A stretch of DNA of 64,000 bases from NCBI GenBank assembly GCA_029237695.1, contig CM055272.1, positions 36,732,901-36,796,900 of the forward strand, written 5' to 3'. Below are positions 35,453-46,892 of the stretch, one piece after another. Position numbers and translations under genes: made by a program. Under the pieces are notes generated by a model. The model was not told the origin of the DNA. It searched no databases and worked only from the letters and a program-made list of their open reading frames with translations. The number at the start of each line of letters is the position of its first letter. The first letter of the stretch is position 1. The stretch is from Conchocele bisecta (lineage: Eukaryota; Mollusca; Bivalvia; Lucinida; Thyasiridae).

Positions 35453-35756
35453 ACATAGCCAAGCACACCATCCCTACTGTATCGATTGGTTTCATTAATA
35501 ACAATATACTGAAGTAATAGTGATCGTACAAGTTTCTGTTAAGACAGTACTGTAGTTTACACACCGTTTTTTTTGTGTGTTTCAATTATGAATACAAGCT
35601 ACGAGTTTTAATTTAATGATAATAATCTGTTTTCAGTTTACATGTAGATCTATGTTAGTATTAATTTGGTGAACATTGAATAGCTCTCAGATTCACTTAT
35701 TATATAAGGGGCGGTAATTCAGTTTTGACTGTATGTAGGCTGCGGTTTACGTTGAT

Positions 35757-35915
35757 CATAATGTGTGGCCGTGACTGGAGAAATGGGGCTTATGGGTTAT
35801 GCGACCAGTGTAGCCCCAGATCAGCCTGCGCATCCGCATCCGCGCAGTCTGATCAGGGACTACACTGTTCGCCATTCAGTCAGTTAAACATCCACCATGC
35901 TTCTAACAACATTGA
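35757..35915. repeat. Family D dispersed repeat
   Basis: GTGGCCGTGACTGGAGAAAT, GCGACCAGTGTAGCCCCAGA, CAGCCTGCGCATCCGC (with an extra ATCCGC) and CACTGTTCGCCATTCAGTC in order. Confidence 0.75.
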
Positions 35916-35994
35916 AGAATGCGAACATTGTTGGGTTGCATCATTAGATCACACGGTTATGCCTACATTCAACTCACTCACTCACAGTATTTTA

Positions 35995-36263
35995 TTTTTA
36001 ATTTTATAAATTAAATGCAGAGGCGTCGGAAGTGGGGCGGCAGCGGCAGCGACCGCCGCCCCAATATTTGGGAAAAAAATGAAAAAAAACAGTTTTTGGT
36101 GCGCGTCCGGGAATCGGGACGTGTTCTGGGTAAACAAACACCATGGGTAATCTCGACTGGCAAATTTCGGCAAATTCTAGGTCACAGGGAAAATACCAAT
36201 TCACCAAATTAGGACAAGTACTGTTCCGGATAGGTAGATGGGGGGGGGGGGGGGGGGGGGGGT

Positions 36264-36305
<42 letters not shown>

Positions 36306-36745
36306 GGGGGGGGGGGGTGGGGGACTTTCTTGAAAAAAATACAGTCGCCGGGAAGTATTATACACTACATATTCCAAAGGACTGCCTCTGACACGCTTCA
36401 GAAGTGGCATTTGTGTCTGTTTTGGTAAATAAAAAATCTCGTTCCGTTCCGTTCCGTTCCGTTCCGTAAAGTACCAATTACCCTAGGTGATTAGTACTTT
36501 ACGGAACGGAACGGAACAAGCATCTTGTTAACTAATGGTGTTATTAGCAACACGTTCAACGTATTGATATTGCATTATTAGGTTCCCAACGCACGATACT
36601 TACTTCCATTATGATGCACATTTTAATTAGTGACATCGTTAATTAACTGCATAAGTTTTTCAATTTCGACAATTACCCCACTTGGTACCCCAAACCGTGC
36701 TCCGTTCCGTTCCGTTCCGTTCCGTTCCGTAAAGTACCAATAGCC
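35995..36745. repeat. Inverted copy of the GGAAC-ended element
   Basis: Matches, reversed, the layout of 28193-29165: ATTTAAATGCAGAGGCGTCGG, CGGGAATCGGGACGTG, poly-G at 36241-36324, GGACTGCCTCTGACACG, a GGAAC hairpin at 36436-36518, then TACCCCACTTGGTACCCC and terminal GTTCCGTAAAGTACCAAT. Together with the array it forms a long inverted pair separated by about 5-7 kb. Confidence 0.8.
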
Positions 36746-36841
36746 CATATACAAGACATCATCAATTCAAGTATAAATACAGATTCCAGATATCTATGAT
36801 CATTATAGATATATTGAAAACTGATTGAAGAGCAATAGTTA

Positions 36842-36880
36842 CAAGAATTCCGCCACGGAAGCGGTGTCGCGCCTGAAAAT
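36842..36880. repeat. 5' end fragment of a Helitron-like family
   Basis: ACAAGAATTCCGCCACGGAA followed by GCGGTGTCGCGCCTG matches the starts at 50575 and 59983. The rest is absent. Confidence 0.65.
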
Positions 36881-36903
36881 GCCTTGTCGGTACATCGCCA
36901 TGT

Positions 36904-37141
36904 TTACTTATGTTTTGTGAATGAAATAGTTGGCCCCGGATCGAGTATATTAAAACATACAAATGACGTCATTGGGGAAACCAATTGGACAAAATGTTCA
37001 ATGTATGGAAGCCCAAACTTGTTAGAATTGTTTTTCTTCGTATTTTCCGTACTTGCATTAATATGGGTATTAATATACGCTGGATGTGTTATACTGTCAT
37101 TAATTTGTTCCCTGACTGTAATTTATCACTTTAAATACTGA
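36904..37141 (+). CDS. Possible exon of a membrane protein (uncertain)
   Basis: A plus-strand frame ending at TGA/TAC just before 37142 codes a soluble part with CSMYGSPNLLE, then about 40 mostly hydrophobic residues (FFFVFSVLALIWVLIYAG and VILSLICSLTVIYHF), enough for one or two membrane spans. A possible splice acceptor TGAATGAAATAG precedes it at about 36927. No repeat family overlaps it, which is unusual here. No domain is recognised and no partner exon is seen. It may equally be chance in AT-rich DNA. Confidence 0.2.
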
Positions 37142-37781
37142 CTTACTGAACCCCTTCCCTGAACGTAGAATTAACACTCGTGTTGGCGTGTATTGGCCAC
37201 CATAGACAAATGTCAATCAGGCCGAATTCGGGAATGTCACTAAAATCCGCTGTAAATACATCGATAGAATGAGGATTAAACATCAGTTAGACCCACACGT
37301 GCGAGATTTGTTTCGCACAGGTGTCGGGTGAGTTTAAAAATAGACTGTCGGAAGGTCAAACTTGATGTCGTTTGTGTGTTAAACGCGTCGCGTATTTCGG
37401 AGAGTATTCGGAGGGGAGTTAACTCTGCCGAAAACTATATATATAGCCTGTTACTAAATTTAGCGATGACCGCACGATTTGTGCCGCAAATGGGGGCAAA
37501 TCACGCGCAACAAAATAATCCGATGTAGTTTTGTACGTAGAACATTCATTGTTGATATTGTGCAGTGCAAGTAGTTTTTCATAATATTATTTTCAATTAG
37601 CGGTTGTGTATGACAGTTAAACGTTGAGTAACACAATGCATTTTGTTGTTATGGTTAATCCAAAATATCACTACGGACCATCGCATCGAGGGGGGTCTGG
37701 GGCGTGGCTAACTGTCGGAGGCGATCGCAATACATAGGTTTACCCTATGTGAAAATGTTATCAAGCTAACAATTATTATCA
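37142..37781. other. No supported feature
   Basis: No shared repeat or credible frame up to the start of element 2. Confidence 0.35.
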
Positions 37782-38025
37782 TAGTCGAGTTGCCGGCCCT
37801 ATATGAACTATACGAGACCCTGCAATGGTAATTACTGTAAACTTTTGTCATGGAAATGTGTTCTATATGGTTAGGGGAGAAAATTCAGCTTGGTTGCTAC
37901 TTGTGTAATGTTGAGCAATTCTCAGAATTCAAGATGGCCGCCGCTGCCATCTTGGATTTTGACAAATTTTCAACTTTTGATCTTGATGGCCTATCCAGTC
38001 GTGTAATACCTCTTTTAGGGGTTGT
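37782..38025. repeat. Element 2 left terminal inverted repeat
   Basis: Pairs with 41966-42195 with good identity. The left copy has a short extra segment (GGCCCTATATGAACTATACG) near its outer end. Confidence 0.85.
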
Positions 38026-38798
38026 AGAGGGTGGCGAGTAAATTTTTGGTGTTAACTTTCCGATATAGGGACAGAGTCAATGTAAAATCAGAGGTCGGAG
38101 GTAAAAATATTGTCATTATTCCCAAGAATGGAAGACGGAACCACAATATGAAACAAAATATATAATATTACAAAGTTTAATATCTTTATGCTTCCTGCCC
38201 ATAACACAGATACGTATAAATAAAGATAAACTTCACATTAAAGGTTTGCCTAACATTGAAAATGTGGTCCAAATGACAGGCCTACTGATGTGATATACAG
38301 CATGACACAAATAGGTCAATCATTTTTGAAGGAAAACAATGAAATGACATAGTGATACTCATAGCTCCGCTCTGTTCAGTGACTATATAGTGAACTGTTC
38401 ATGTATTAACGAATAATAAAGCAAGAACTGATCTATGGATGACATAGTGGCATTCATATATATTGGCATGAATAACGAACGTATAGCAAGAACTGGCATA
38501 TAGATGCCATAGTGACACTCATAGCTCTGTTCAGTGACTAGACATATACATGTGTATGGATTAGCAAACAAAATGCAAGAACTGGCTAATGGATGACAAT
38601 GGCACCCACATCTCTGTTTAGAAAAACTAAATGTAGTTGTAAATGTAATAACAGTACACCATGAACCAAAACAGCTGATATACAGCACCATGACTTATAT
38701 GGAGACACACTATAGTACCACAGTATTACTGGTAAACAATCACAACCACCTACTGGTCTTCATCATCGTCGTCTACAACAAGCCATCCTAAGTCCTAT

Positions 38799-41640
38799 TC
38801 AATGTTGTCCTGCTTGCTGGTGAACGGACAACAACAGGTGACAGTTGCAGTAGTCCGTGCATGAAAGTCCTGCACTGTTGCAACTACAGCGTGTGCTGCA
38901 GCATGTCTTTCCCTGTGCAGTGCAGCTGCAGCTCACTACATCCAGCAACGCTTGATGAGCAACTGGTGTTGTTGCGATGGCTCGTGTGACCTTCGAGCCT
39001 TCGATGTTCCACCCAAAGTGCTCAATGTCATTAGGTGGGTCACGTTGGTGGCCGCAGCCTTCCACAGTAGCATCTGAAGGTGAGCTCTAAGCACGTGTAG
39101 CTGCAGGTTGGCATCAGTCGGTGGCAGTTTTGTCAGTGGCGGAAGTTTCTTACGAGCACGATAGAAGCGGGCACGTGCTTCATTCATTGAAGTACAACTC
39201 TTTTGTCCGTATATGTGTAGGAAGAAGCTGTCTGCTGTCGCCTTCAGTTTAGCATGGGTTGCGTCAGGTTGACACTACGAGCACGATAGAAGCAGGCACG
39301 TGCTTCATTCATTGACGTACAACTCTTTTGTCCGTAGATGTGTAGGAAGAATCTGTCTGCTGTCGCCTTCAGTTTAGCATGTCTAGCTCTAGGAGCTTGA
39401 GCGCTAACTGCTTTCCTTTTCCGGGAAAGGGATATGACACCGTATCGCAGCCCGACAACGCGTGGACACCGAGAAGCTGGCTGAATTTTCTGGGGCCCAA
39501 CCGCTCAATGTTGACGTCCAGGACATCACCATTCCACTTTTGAAGTTGAACCCTGGAAACGATGCGCTTCCTCGATATCCAGTACACTAGGAGAACAAAA
39601 AACGTCAGTGTCGTCACTGAGGATGCGGATGGTCTGGAAGCCATCTGCTGCCGCGATCAGCAAGTAGCTGCAAAGGGTAATGTCCGCCTCCGCATGAGTG
39701 ACGTCACATTATAACTTGTTGACAAGCTGGATGTTTTGTGGAAACGTATAGCCACATAATATATTGTCCAACAGACCCTTGTTCGTGGCATTATGAAGAA
39801 TAGCTTCTCGACATGAGAGAGGGGGTGTTCGGGGTCAGCCGGACTTCCTTAGCTCTTCCTCTTCTTGTCCGCTCATGGTCCATTGCGCTAGGAGCTTCTT
39901 GGTCGTACCTATCAAACAGGACGATTTTCTTACAGTCAGGAGGGTAGTGGGCCATTCGAGCTCCGATGCTGGCAGCCAAATCTCCTGCGGTGCCGGCGAC
40001 TGGCCAGACGACGTGGTACAGCAATTGTCCGGCGTCAACTAGTATCACGTCGGATCAGGTGGATTTGTGACAGTGACACTCATACCCTTGAGGAGCACGG
40101 CCTTGACACCCTTCTTAAGGCCGCCGTACTCATCGATCAGGGCGGGAGGGACTGGACTCAGCTCAAACTGTAAAAAACATCTGCTAACTCCATGCTGCGC
40201 TGCTCATCCCACAACCAAACAGCCGACTGAACACTGTATGAACGTCGTTTATGGCCTTTCCCTTGATGGTGACTGCCTTCTTGAGCGCCTCCATGGTTTT
40301 GACCTTTCTCTTTATGGTTGTGTGGAAGTCACTGCTTTGCGAAGCCGAGAACTGTTCACTCTGCTCACTTCCGATAGCCAATGCATCCTGAACATTCACT
40401 GTATCGGGCGCCACTTCGCCGTTGCAGATAGTATATACAGCTGGATGCTTCTCCTTGATGGGATGAGTATATTTCTCCAGCTCTGACGCGATGTTCCTCC
40501 GATCGGTCTCGTCCAGTCTCCTTCTTCCCTCTCCTTCCTCCTTGTGCTTGTTCTTCTCTTCGTCCGATCCACCATGTGGCTTCCCTTCCTCTCCAGTTTT
40601 GCTGTACATATCTTAAATGGCGATGTCGAGATGGGCGTATATACTGAAACTGTTGACCCACACGGCAACTTACTCGGCGCTCGTCGAAATGCCCTTCATG
40701 CTTCCAGCACCCTTCCCTTGCTTGATGTTTGTCTGTTCGCCAAACTGATCGGCTGGCACCGCGGTTCCGCCGTCCGAGTGTCGACAGACATGGGCGCCTG
40801 CTAATAGGTCCTCTTTGGCATGCTTGGGAATGTGCTCCATCTGTCGTACATACCAGGTCAGGTAGGGGGCATAATTGTGGTGACCTGCGGCGAAGAAATA
40901 CGGAAGCATCGCATTGAGACAGTGCTGCTGGAGAAGAAAGTCACCATTCTGCTCTCCGGGCAGCGCCAGCAGTGTAGGTTTCACGAGACAGTCTACCCAT
41001 AGCCTCCAGGTCGGATCTTCTCTACATGCATAAAGGTAGTTGCTCAGCTCTTGGTATGTTTTGGCGCCTTTTGAGTAGAAGCTCTGCAACAACACTGCGA
41101 TGATGAGACGGTATGCTCGTAGAACGTTTGTCCAGGCCTTTCCATTGACGATGCTGGTATTACCACCAAACTCTGCACTGATGAGAACTTCCACGCCAGT
41201 GTCCCTATACAACCCATGAAACCCACGAGAGTATGCATCATGCCAGGGTGAAGTATGAGTCTGTTCCAGCGCTGAGGGTCGTTCCACTGGATTAGACATG
41301 CAGTCTGGTACAGTTGGAGGTCGACTGAGAGGTGGATGTATTGCATCCCGAATGTATTTAGTGTCTTTTCGAGATACACAAGCGTAGTCAGAACGGTATC
41401 AGGATGAGCGGGTGGTGAGTCTATCATTGGTCCGAAAACTACCAGTGTCTTGGGCTTCTGGGTAGGGTGGTCCACTATTCCGTCCTGCTGAGCATTGAAG
41501 CAGCCCAGTCTATTGGCTTTTCATTCTCGTGGACTTGCGACAGCCACGCCGCGTCTCGATCCTGTCTGAACCTGACGGCAGAGGACTGAAGCTGCATCTC
41601 TTCAGCAGACAGCTCTTTATTATTAGCATGCCGATCTAAC
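38799..41640 (-). pseudogene. Nuclease-CXC transposon protein, element 2 (degraded)
   Basis: On the minus strand the blocks are: (i) 41640-41510, containing AEEMQLQSSAVRFRQDRDAA; (ii) 41475-41200, containing LILHPGMMHTLVGFMGCIGT, matching LGAFHIMMSYLGSIG of element 1; (iii) 41299-40670, containing DPTWRLWVDCLVKPTLLAL and DQFGEQTNIKQ, aligned to the WSGLSTDL region; (iv) 40609-40184, charged, containing DETDRRNIASELEKY and HTVFSRLFGCGMSSA; (v) an XPG/FEN-like PIN core with ILVDAGQLLYHVVW (40048), IVLFDRYDQEAPS plus DHERTRR, SDDTDVF (about 39615) and LSGCDTVSYPF-GKGK (about 39430); (vi) LPPTDANLQLHVLRAHLQML and a CXC domain (CSCTAQGKTC, CSCNSAGLSC, CNC) ending at 38799. Frame breaks separate most blocks, and a 110-bp stretch upstream of the CXC domain is tandemly duplicated (39149-39256 and 39273-39382). 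Product roles are inferred; the protein is a diverged paralogue of that in element 1, not a recent copy. Confidence 0.8.
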
Positions 41641-41965
41641 GTGGAAATGAAGACTATGTGAGCTCAAATGACTGTAAACTGTGTGGGTGGGGTAAATGTA
41701 TGTATGTATACTTTTATATTCATTGAATAGTTGTGTATTGTGATATCGATATAAAAACATCAACTAGTGTTAGTATACGTTTCGTAAGTATACAGATGTG
41801 ATTATCCACGGCTAAGTGAGCTACAACATAGTATGAAGGCACACATTGTAAACATATGCATTTCAATTGAAATAAGCGGGTGGGGTAATTAAAATATGCA
41901 ATTATATATATACCTACTGGCACTGAAACAAAGACTATCATCAAAAAATAGATTCCCACTCATGA

Positions 41966-42195
41966 AAACCCCTGAAAAGTTGTATTACAAGACTCTCTAG
42001 GCCATTGAGATCACATGTTAAAAATCAGTCAATTTCCAAAATGGCGGCGGCGGCCATCTTGAATTCTGAGAAATGCTCAGCATTGCACAAGTAGCAACCA
42101 AGCTAATTGTGCTCACTAACCATATAGAACATATTTCCATGAAAAAAGTTTACAGTAATTAACATTGCAGGGTCAATATTTTGGCAACTAGACTA
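41966..42195. repeat. Element 2 right terminal inverted repeat
   Basis: Inverse of 37782-38025. It ends GGCAACTAGACTA directly before the TCA duplication. Confidence 0.85.
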
Positions 42196-42198
42196 TCA

Positions 42199-42943
42199 GC
42201 CCTGTGGCAACTTGTACATACATTACGCCACAATTGTATCTATGTGTAAATTATATTAACATATGAAAATTTTAGATGTTTTGTTTAAACAAATGTTATA
42301 GTAATTGCTTGTCCTAACATATTTAGGAAAGCGGGTTTACTTACTTTGAAGTTGGCCTTCACCATTTTAAGAGGGATATTTTAACTAGTCTTCTTTACGA
42401 TTTTTAAATATCTTTTGCACATTTTGGTCTCCGTGCTCGCGTTCTAGATTAAAGTAGTTGTTATTCCCCTGCTAGGGCCTCGTTGAGGTCTGGCGGGGAA
42501 TACCTTTCTTATGTTTACATGACGCATTTATATCGTTCTAGATATTTTTAAACTGTGTATGCTATGTAACTATATTGTTTTAACATACTCCAACTCCGTT
42601 ATTTTAATTCTCATATTCATGCATTGCCTGTAATTATCTTTTACATGTTGTAATTATCTTATGCTTTTACCTTACATGTAACTATTTTTGGAATGGTGGC
42701 CCGTATAGTTTTCGAACTTGTGGCCACCATAAATAAACTTACCACAACAACAATACTAAGATGGTTATATTCAGTTATTTACACTAATTTCGCTATTTTG
42801 GCCCAATTTATTTTGATTTTGCACACAATTATTTGGGGTGGGGGAGGGGAGCTTTCAAAATTTCAACGTTAGCTCCACCCCTACTCCACACTGATCTGGG
42901 TCTACACTGGCTGGGATCACGTTTCAAAAAAAAATGATGTCAT
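42199..42943. other. No supported feature
   Basis: AT-rich; no shared repeat family or frame is recognised. Confidence 0.35.
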
Positions 42944-43279
42944 TTTATTATAGGAATGAATGGCCTTTTTGTGGAATTTATCGGGGTATAAACTTGGAAA
43001 AGTCGCGGGAATACTGGACGAAGGCCGGAAGGCCTCGTCCAGTATTCCCGCGACTTTTTCCACAAAAAGGCCATTCATTCCTTATAATTCCAGCATTTGA
43101 AATAAATTCATCATGAAAATGTGTTTATTTTCCGTTTTCTTAAGAATTATTTTAACTGCGCCTGACGGTTACGTAGTTCGGCATGGAGTTTACTGGGATA
43201 TAAATTCTGGACAGAGACTTGCTACGGACCAATCAAATGTTAGGGAATTGTGTAAATATTTTTGTGCTGGAATTATATA
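42944..43279. mobile_element. Family A fold-back MITE, inverted copy 4
   Basis: The palindrome (42944-43085, centre GGCCGGAAGGCC) comes first, then the ATAATTCCAGCA to TGCTGGAATTATA block (43084-43279). One arm lost about 25 bases (the GTTTATACCCCGATAAATT segment). Confidence 0.9.
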
Positions 43280-44256
43280 CCAGATGGCCCCGGCCCGCAT
43301 GTCGAGCCCGCCGAGGCATTTGATGGTCTCAGAATGTATTTATTTGAAGTTTGAATTAAGGGTTGTGGAGATATAAGGTATGTAAAAGCTTTAATGCAAA
43401 GTCATTTGACCTTGATCTTAGGCATGTGTGCCACATGGGTGGGCTATAAAATGAAAATATGGATGATAATAAAGAATTATTTGAAGTTTGAAGTAAATCA
43501 GAGTAAGTGTTGTGGAGATATAAGGTATATAAAGACTTTAACACAAATTTCAAAGTCATTTGACCTTGACATTGGGCATGTGGACCACATGGGCAGGCTA
43601 TAGAATGAAAATATGGACGATGAATAAGAAGTATTAGATGTTGGAAGTAAATGGGAGTAAGTGTTGTGGAGATATAAGGTATGTAAAAACTTTAACACAA
43701 ATTTCAAAGTCATTTGACATTGACCTTCGGCATGTGGACCACATGGGCAGGCTATGGAATGAAAATGTGGATGATGAAAAGTATTGAAAGTTGGAAGTAA
43801 ACTGGAGTCACAATTGTGGAGATATAAGATATGTAAAAACTTTAACGCAGATTTTATAATAACGCAAACTTCTAAGTAATTTGGCCTTGAGTGGGACACA
43901 TAATGATGAAATGGATGATGCCCAATACGCATACGAAGTTTCAAGCAAATCCGACTTACGGTTACAGAGATAGTAGGTATGTGAAAAACTTTAACACAAA
44001 TGTTGACCGAAACTTTAACGCACACTTCTAAGTCATTTGACCTTGACCTTGGGCACAGGGGCCGCATGAGTGGGATACAGCATGAATATATGGACGATGA
44101 CTAATAAGCATATAAAGTTTCAAGTCAATGTGACTTAGGACTGCAGAGATATAAGGTATTTAAAACTTTAACGCAGATTTCGGACAGACGGACGGACACC
44201 CGGACGTAATTGTGCTCACTATGTCTCGCTTTCCGCAAGCGGGCTTGAAAAAAAAA
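43280..44256. mobile_element. Helitron-like array element (GGCCCGCATGTCG family)
   Basis: The start is GATGGCCCCGGCCCGCATGT with GAGCCCGCCGAGGCATTTGA. There are about five units of 146-170 bp with TGTGGAGATATAAGGTATGT, ACTTTAACACAAATTT and AAGTCATTTGACCTTGACCT. The end is GACGGACGGACACCCGGACG, then TCACTATGTCTCGCTTTCCG and CAAGCGGGCTTGA. Arrays plus a GACG microsatellite tail suit HINE-type elements. No coding capacity. Confidence 0.7.
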
Positions 44257-44289
44257 CGATGATGGACACCTGTGTCGCCCCACCCACGG

Positions 44290-44414
44290 CAATGACAAAT
44301 GCGGCTGTGACTGGAGAAATGGGCTCATGGAACGTGAGACCAGTCTACAACATGATTCTTGCACATTCTGCAGCACTAAAATCTATGTAACCGCTTCATT
44401 AGAAGCATATCACT
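44290..44414. repeat. Family D partial repeat
   Basis: ATGCGGCTGTGACTGGAGAA through GAGACCAGTCTAC to TTAGAAGCATATCACTTAA; the inner hairpin is missing. Confidence 0.6.
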
Positions 44415-45380
44415 TAAACCTTAGACCGCTATCTTAATTTTTTGTCGTCTGCTGTTTATTTTCTATTTTCCAGTGTTATCATCAAAAACATGCTTTGACA
44501 GCACTTTAGAATAATTTGCAACATGGGTTGACAGCACTTTAGAATCATTTCCATCGGAAATGATTCTGAAGTGCTGTCAAACCATGTTCTTATTGAGAAA
44601 TAAGTCAAGATAAACAAGAGGGCCATGATGGCCCTAATTCGCTCACCTGACTCCATGAACACCAGAGGAGAATGTGACATTGAGTTCATGTTTTAAAAAA
44701 ATTGTGCTATTTTTAGATGGCGGTCATCTGGTATTAAGCGATGACTCATTTGACCAAATCTGTGAAGTTTGGCCACCATGGGCCAAGCGGTTTGTGTGAA
44801 GAAGAATTTTGAAATCTCTAATAAAAGAACAACCTTTTGACCTTTTGGCGACCATCTTGGATGACATAACCATTCGATTTCGACAAAAAATGCACCAAAG
44901 TGATCGCCTCGTTGATACCTTCAATTTGATATTTGACATGACCATATTCGGTCAAAAATAAAATTTGACCCCAATTTGACCCCACGGGCCACGCCCATTT
45001 TTGACTCCGGGGTCACCATTTTAACAACTTGGAAAGAACATTGTACATCGACCATTCCTACCAAGTTTTGTCGAAATCAGGTTGGCGGTTCTTGTGAAGA
45101 AGATTTTTGAAGAATTTGTGCTATTTTTAGACGGCGGCCATCTTGGATTACGTGATGAGGTCATTTTAACAATTTTGTAATCCCCCTACCTAAGGACCAT
45201 GACCATGAAGTTTGGTGACTATAGGCCCAATGGTTACCGAGGAGAATGTTCATGGACGACGGACGCTGGACGCCGGACGACGGACACATTGCGGTAACAA
45301 TAGCTCACATGAGCTTCGCTCAGGTCAGCTAAAAAGCAACAGCAGACGACAATTGTTGTGAGTAGCGGTCTAAGGGTTAA
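44415..45380. mobile_element. Family H TTAA MITE split by another element
   Basis: TAAACCTTAGACCGCTATC (44415) pairs with GAGTAGCGGTCTAAGGGTTAA (45380), with the GAATCATTTCCATCGGAAAT hairpin inside. The right arm is interrupted after AAGTCAAGATAAA at 44614 and resumes at 45335 with AGCAACAGCAGACGACAATT. Confidence 0.8.
44615..45334. mobile_element. 720-bp element (GAGGGCCATGATGGCCC start)
   Basis: Starts CAAGAGGGCCATGATGGCCC with TCGCTCACCTGAC and ends GAGCTTCGCTCAGGTCAGCT then AAAAA. It contains a GACGGACGCTGGACGCCGGA tract and the degenerate inner repeat GGCGGCCATCTTGGAT-A. This type is common in bivalve DNA to my knowledge; the class is unresolved. Confidence 0.65.
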
Positions 45381-45460
45381 TGGTGAACAGTGCAGACCCG
45401 GTTCAGACTGCGCGGCTGCGCAGGCTGATCCGGGTCTACACTGGTCACAAAAAAACAAAA
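45381..45460. repeat. Family D hairpin core
   Basis: GGTGAACAGTGCAGACCCGG, a GCGCGGCTGCGC centre, and CCGGGTCTACACTGGTCACA. Confidence 0.7.
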
Positions 45461-45689
45461 AGTGTAATTTCCCATTTATTATGAATGTCTCTGATCTACA
45501 CTTGTTTGATGTTGTCCATTATGAATGGTGAAGAATGTCATGAAATACACTGCCCGGGGGTAAAAGTCACCTGGTCACACAGTAGAACCTCTCTAAACTG
45601 AACACCATAAATACCTTTTAATTTGCTTATTGTATTTAATTTTGATGCATTCCGCTGTCATTTATTCCTGTATGCGCATTCTTTACACT

Positions 45690-46692
45690 TACAAATTTCA
45701 CCGTAACATCAGCATGGGCATGTAAACACAAAAAAGGTCAAGGTTATGTTAATGCATACGTGTGTTCCAAATGTTCACGTGTATCAAGTCTCCAAATATT
45801 GAAGCAATCCGTCAAGTAATATTAAGTTATATCATGATGTAGAAACTTGTACCAACGTTTTGACGTAAGAACTGGCTAAGCGTTTGCACAGCCATGTGAA
45901 TGCCAAACATATCAAGGTCACGAGTGTGTTCCAAATGCTTACATGTATCAAGTGTCCAAATATTGAAGTAATCCATCAACTAATATTAAAGTTATATCAT
46001 GATGAAGAAACTTGTACAAACTGTTTTCACATTTGCTGACGCTGACGACGATGACGGAAAAAGCGGCAATTATAGTCGCGCCTTTTCAAAGCAGACGCTA
46101 CTAAATTAGCTACTGGTAAGTATTTCCACAAAGATGTGAAGGTCAAAAAGGTCAGGGTCAAGTTAATGGGAGCATGAGTGTGTTCCAAATGCTCACATGT
46201 ATCAAGTGGTCAACTATTGAAACAATCCATCAAGTAATATTGAAGTTATATGATGATGAAGAAACTTGAACAAACTTTTAGACGTAAAACATGGCTAAGT
46301 GTTTCCACAACCATGTCAAACAGGTCAAGGTCATGTTAATGGCGGCATGAGCGTGTTCAAAATGCTTACATGTATCAAATGTCCAAATATTGAAGCAATA
46401 CATCAAGTAATATTAAAGTTATATGATGATGAAGAAATTTGTACATCGTTTTGACCCAAAATGGCTAAGTGTTTCCGCAAATATGTGAAGATAAAAAGGT
46501 CAAGGTCATGTTAATGGCGGCATGAGCGTGTTCCATATGCTGACATGTATCAAGTGTCCAAATATTGAAGCAATCCGTAAAGAATATTAAAGTTATATCA
46601 TGATGAAGAAACTTGTACAGACTTTTTGAAATTGTTGATGCGGAGAACGCGGACGATGACGACAGAAAAAGTGAAGCAAGCGCGACAATAAA
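45690..46692. repeat. Array of 172-176 bp units, five copies
   Basis: AAAAAGGTCAAGGTCATGTT recurs at about 45736, 45908, 46149, 46321 and 46497, followed by TGTATCAAGTGTCCAAATAT and ATATCATGATGAAGAAACTT. Short stretches with GACGACGATGACGGAAAAAG sit at 46035-46065 and 46640-46665, closing sub-arrays. The AAGCGCGACA end resembles the elements at 50.6 and 60.0 kb. Confidence 0.85.
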
Positions 46693-46892
46693 TGGCATCA
46701 TTAATTTGTATAGCCGTTTTTACTAGCATAGACCCAGATCATCTAGAACATCTGTAGTCTGATCAGTGGCTGCACTGTTAGCAGCAGGCGACACAATTTA
46801 ATTCAGCAGTTTAAGAGTTAAAGATACAGAAAAGTCCCTTTTCTCAGTGCATGGAAATGGTTCAAGCCTAAAGTGACAATCACAGACACCTT

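Larger units (their letters stand above)
37782..42195. mobile_element. Element 2: TIR transposon with nuclease-CXC gene
   Basis: A 4414-bp element with terminal inverted repeats of about 230-245 bp (37782-38025 and 41966-42195) starting TAGTCGAGTTGCC and, inverted, TAGTCTAGTTGCC. Further matching blocks are AATTACTGTAAACTTTT, GTTCTATATGGTTAG, GCTTGGTTGCTACTTGTG and TCAGAATTCAAGATGGCCGC. A TCA duplication (37779-37781 and 42196-42198) flanks it. It carries one degraded minus-strand gene, about 38799-41640, homologous in order and motifs to that of element 1. No DDE transposase frame was seen. Confidence 0.9.

Noticed and set aside
40365..40668. Alternative frames over the charged region of the element 2 gene
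   Set aside because: Shadows of the 40184-40609 frame, which fits the block order shared with element 1.
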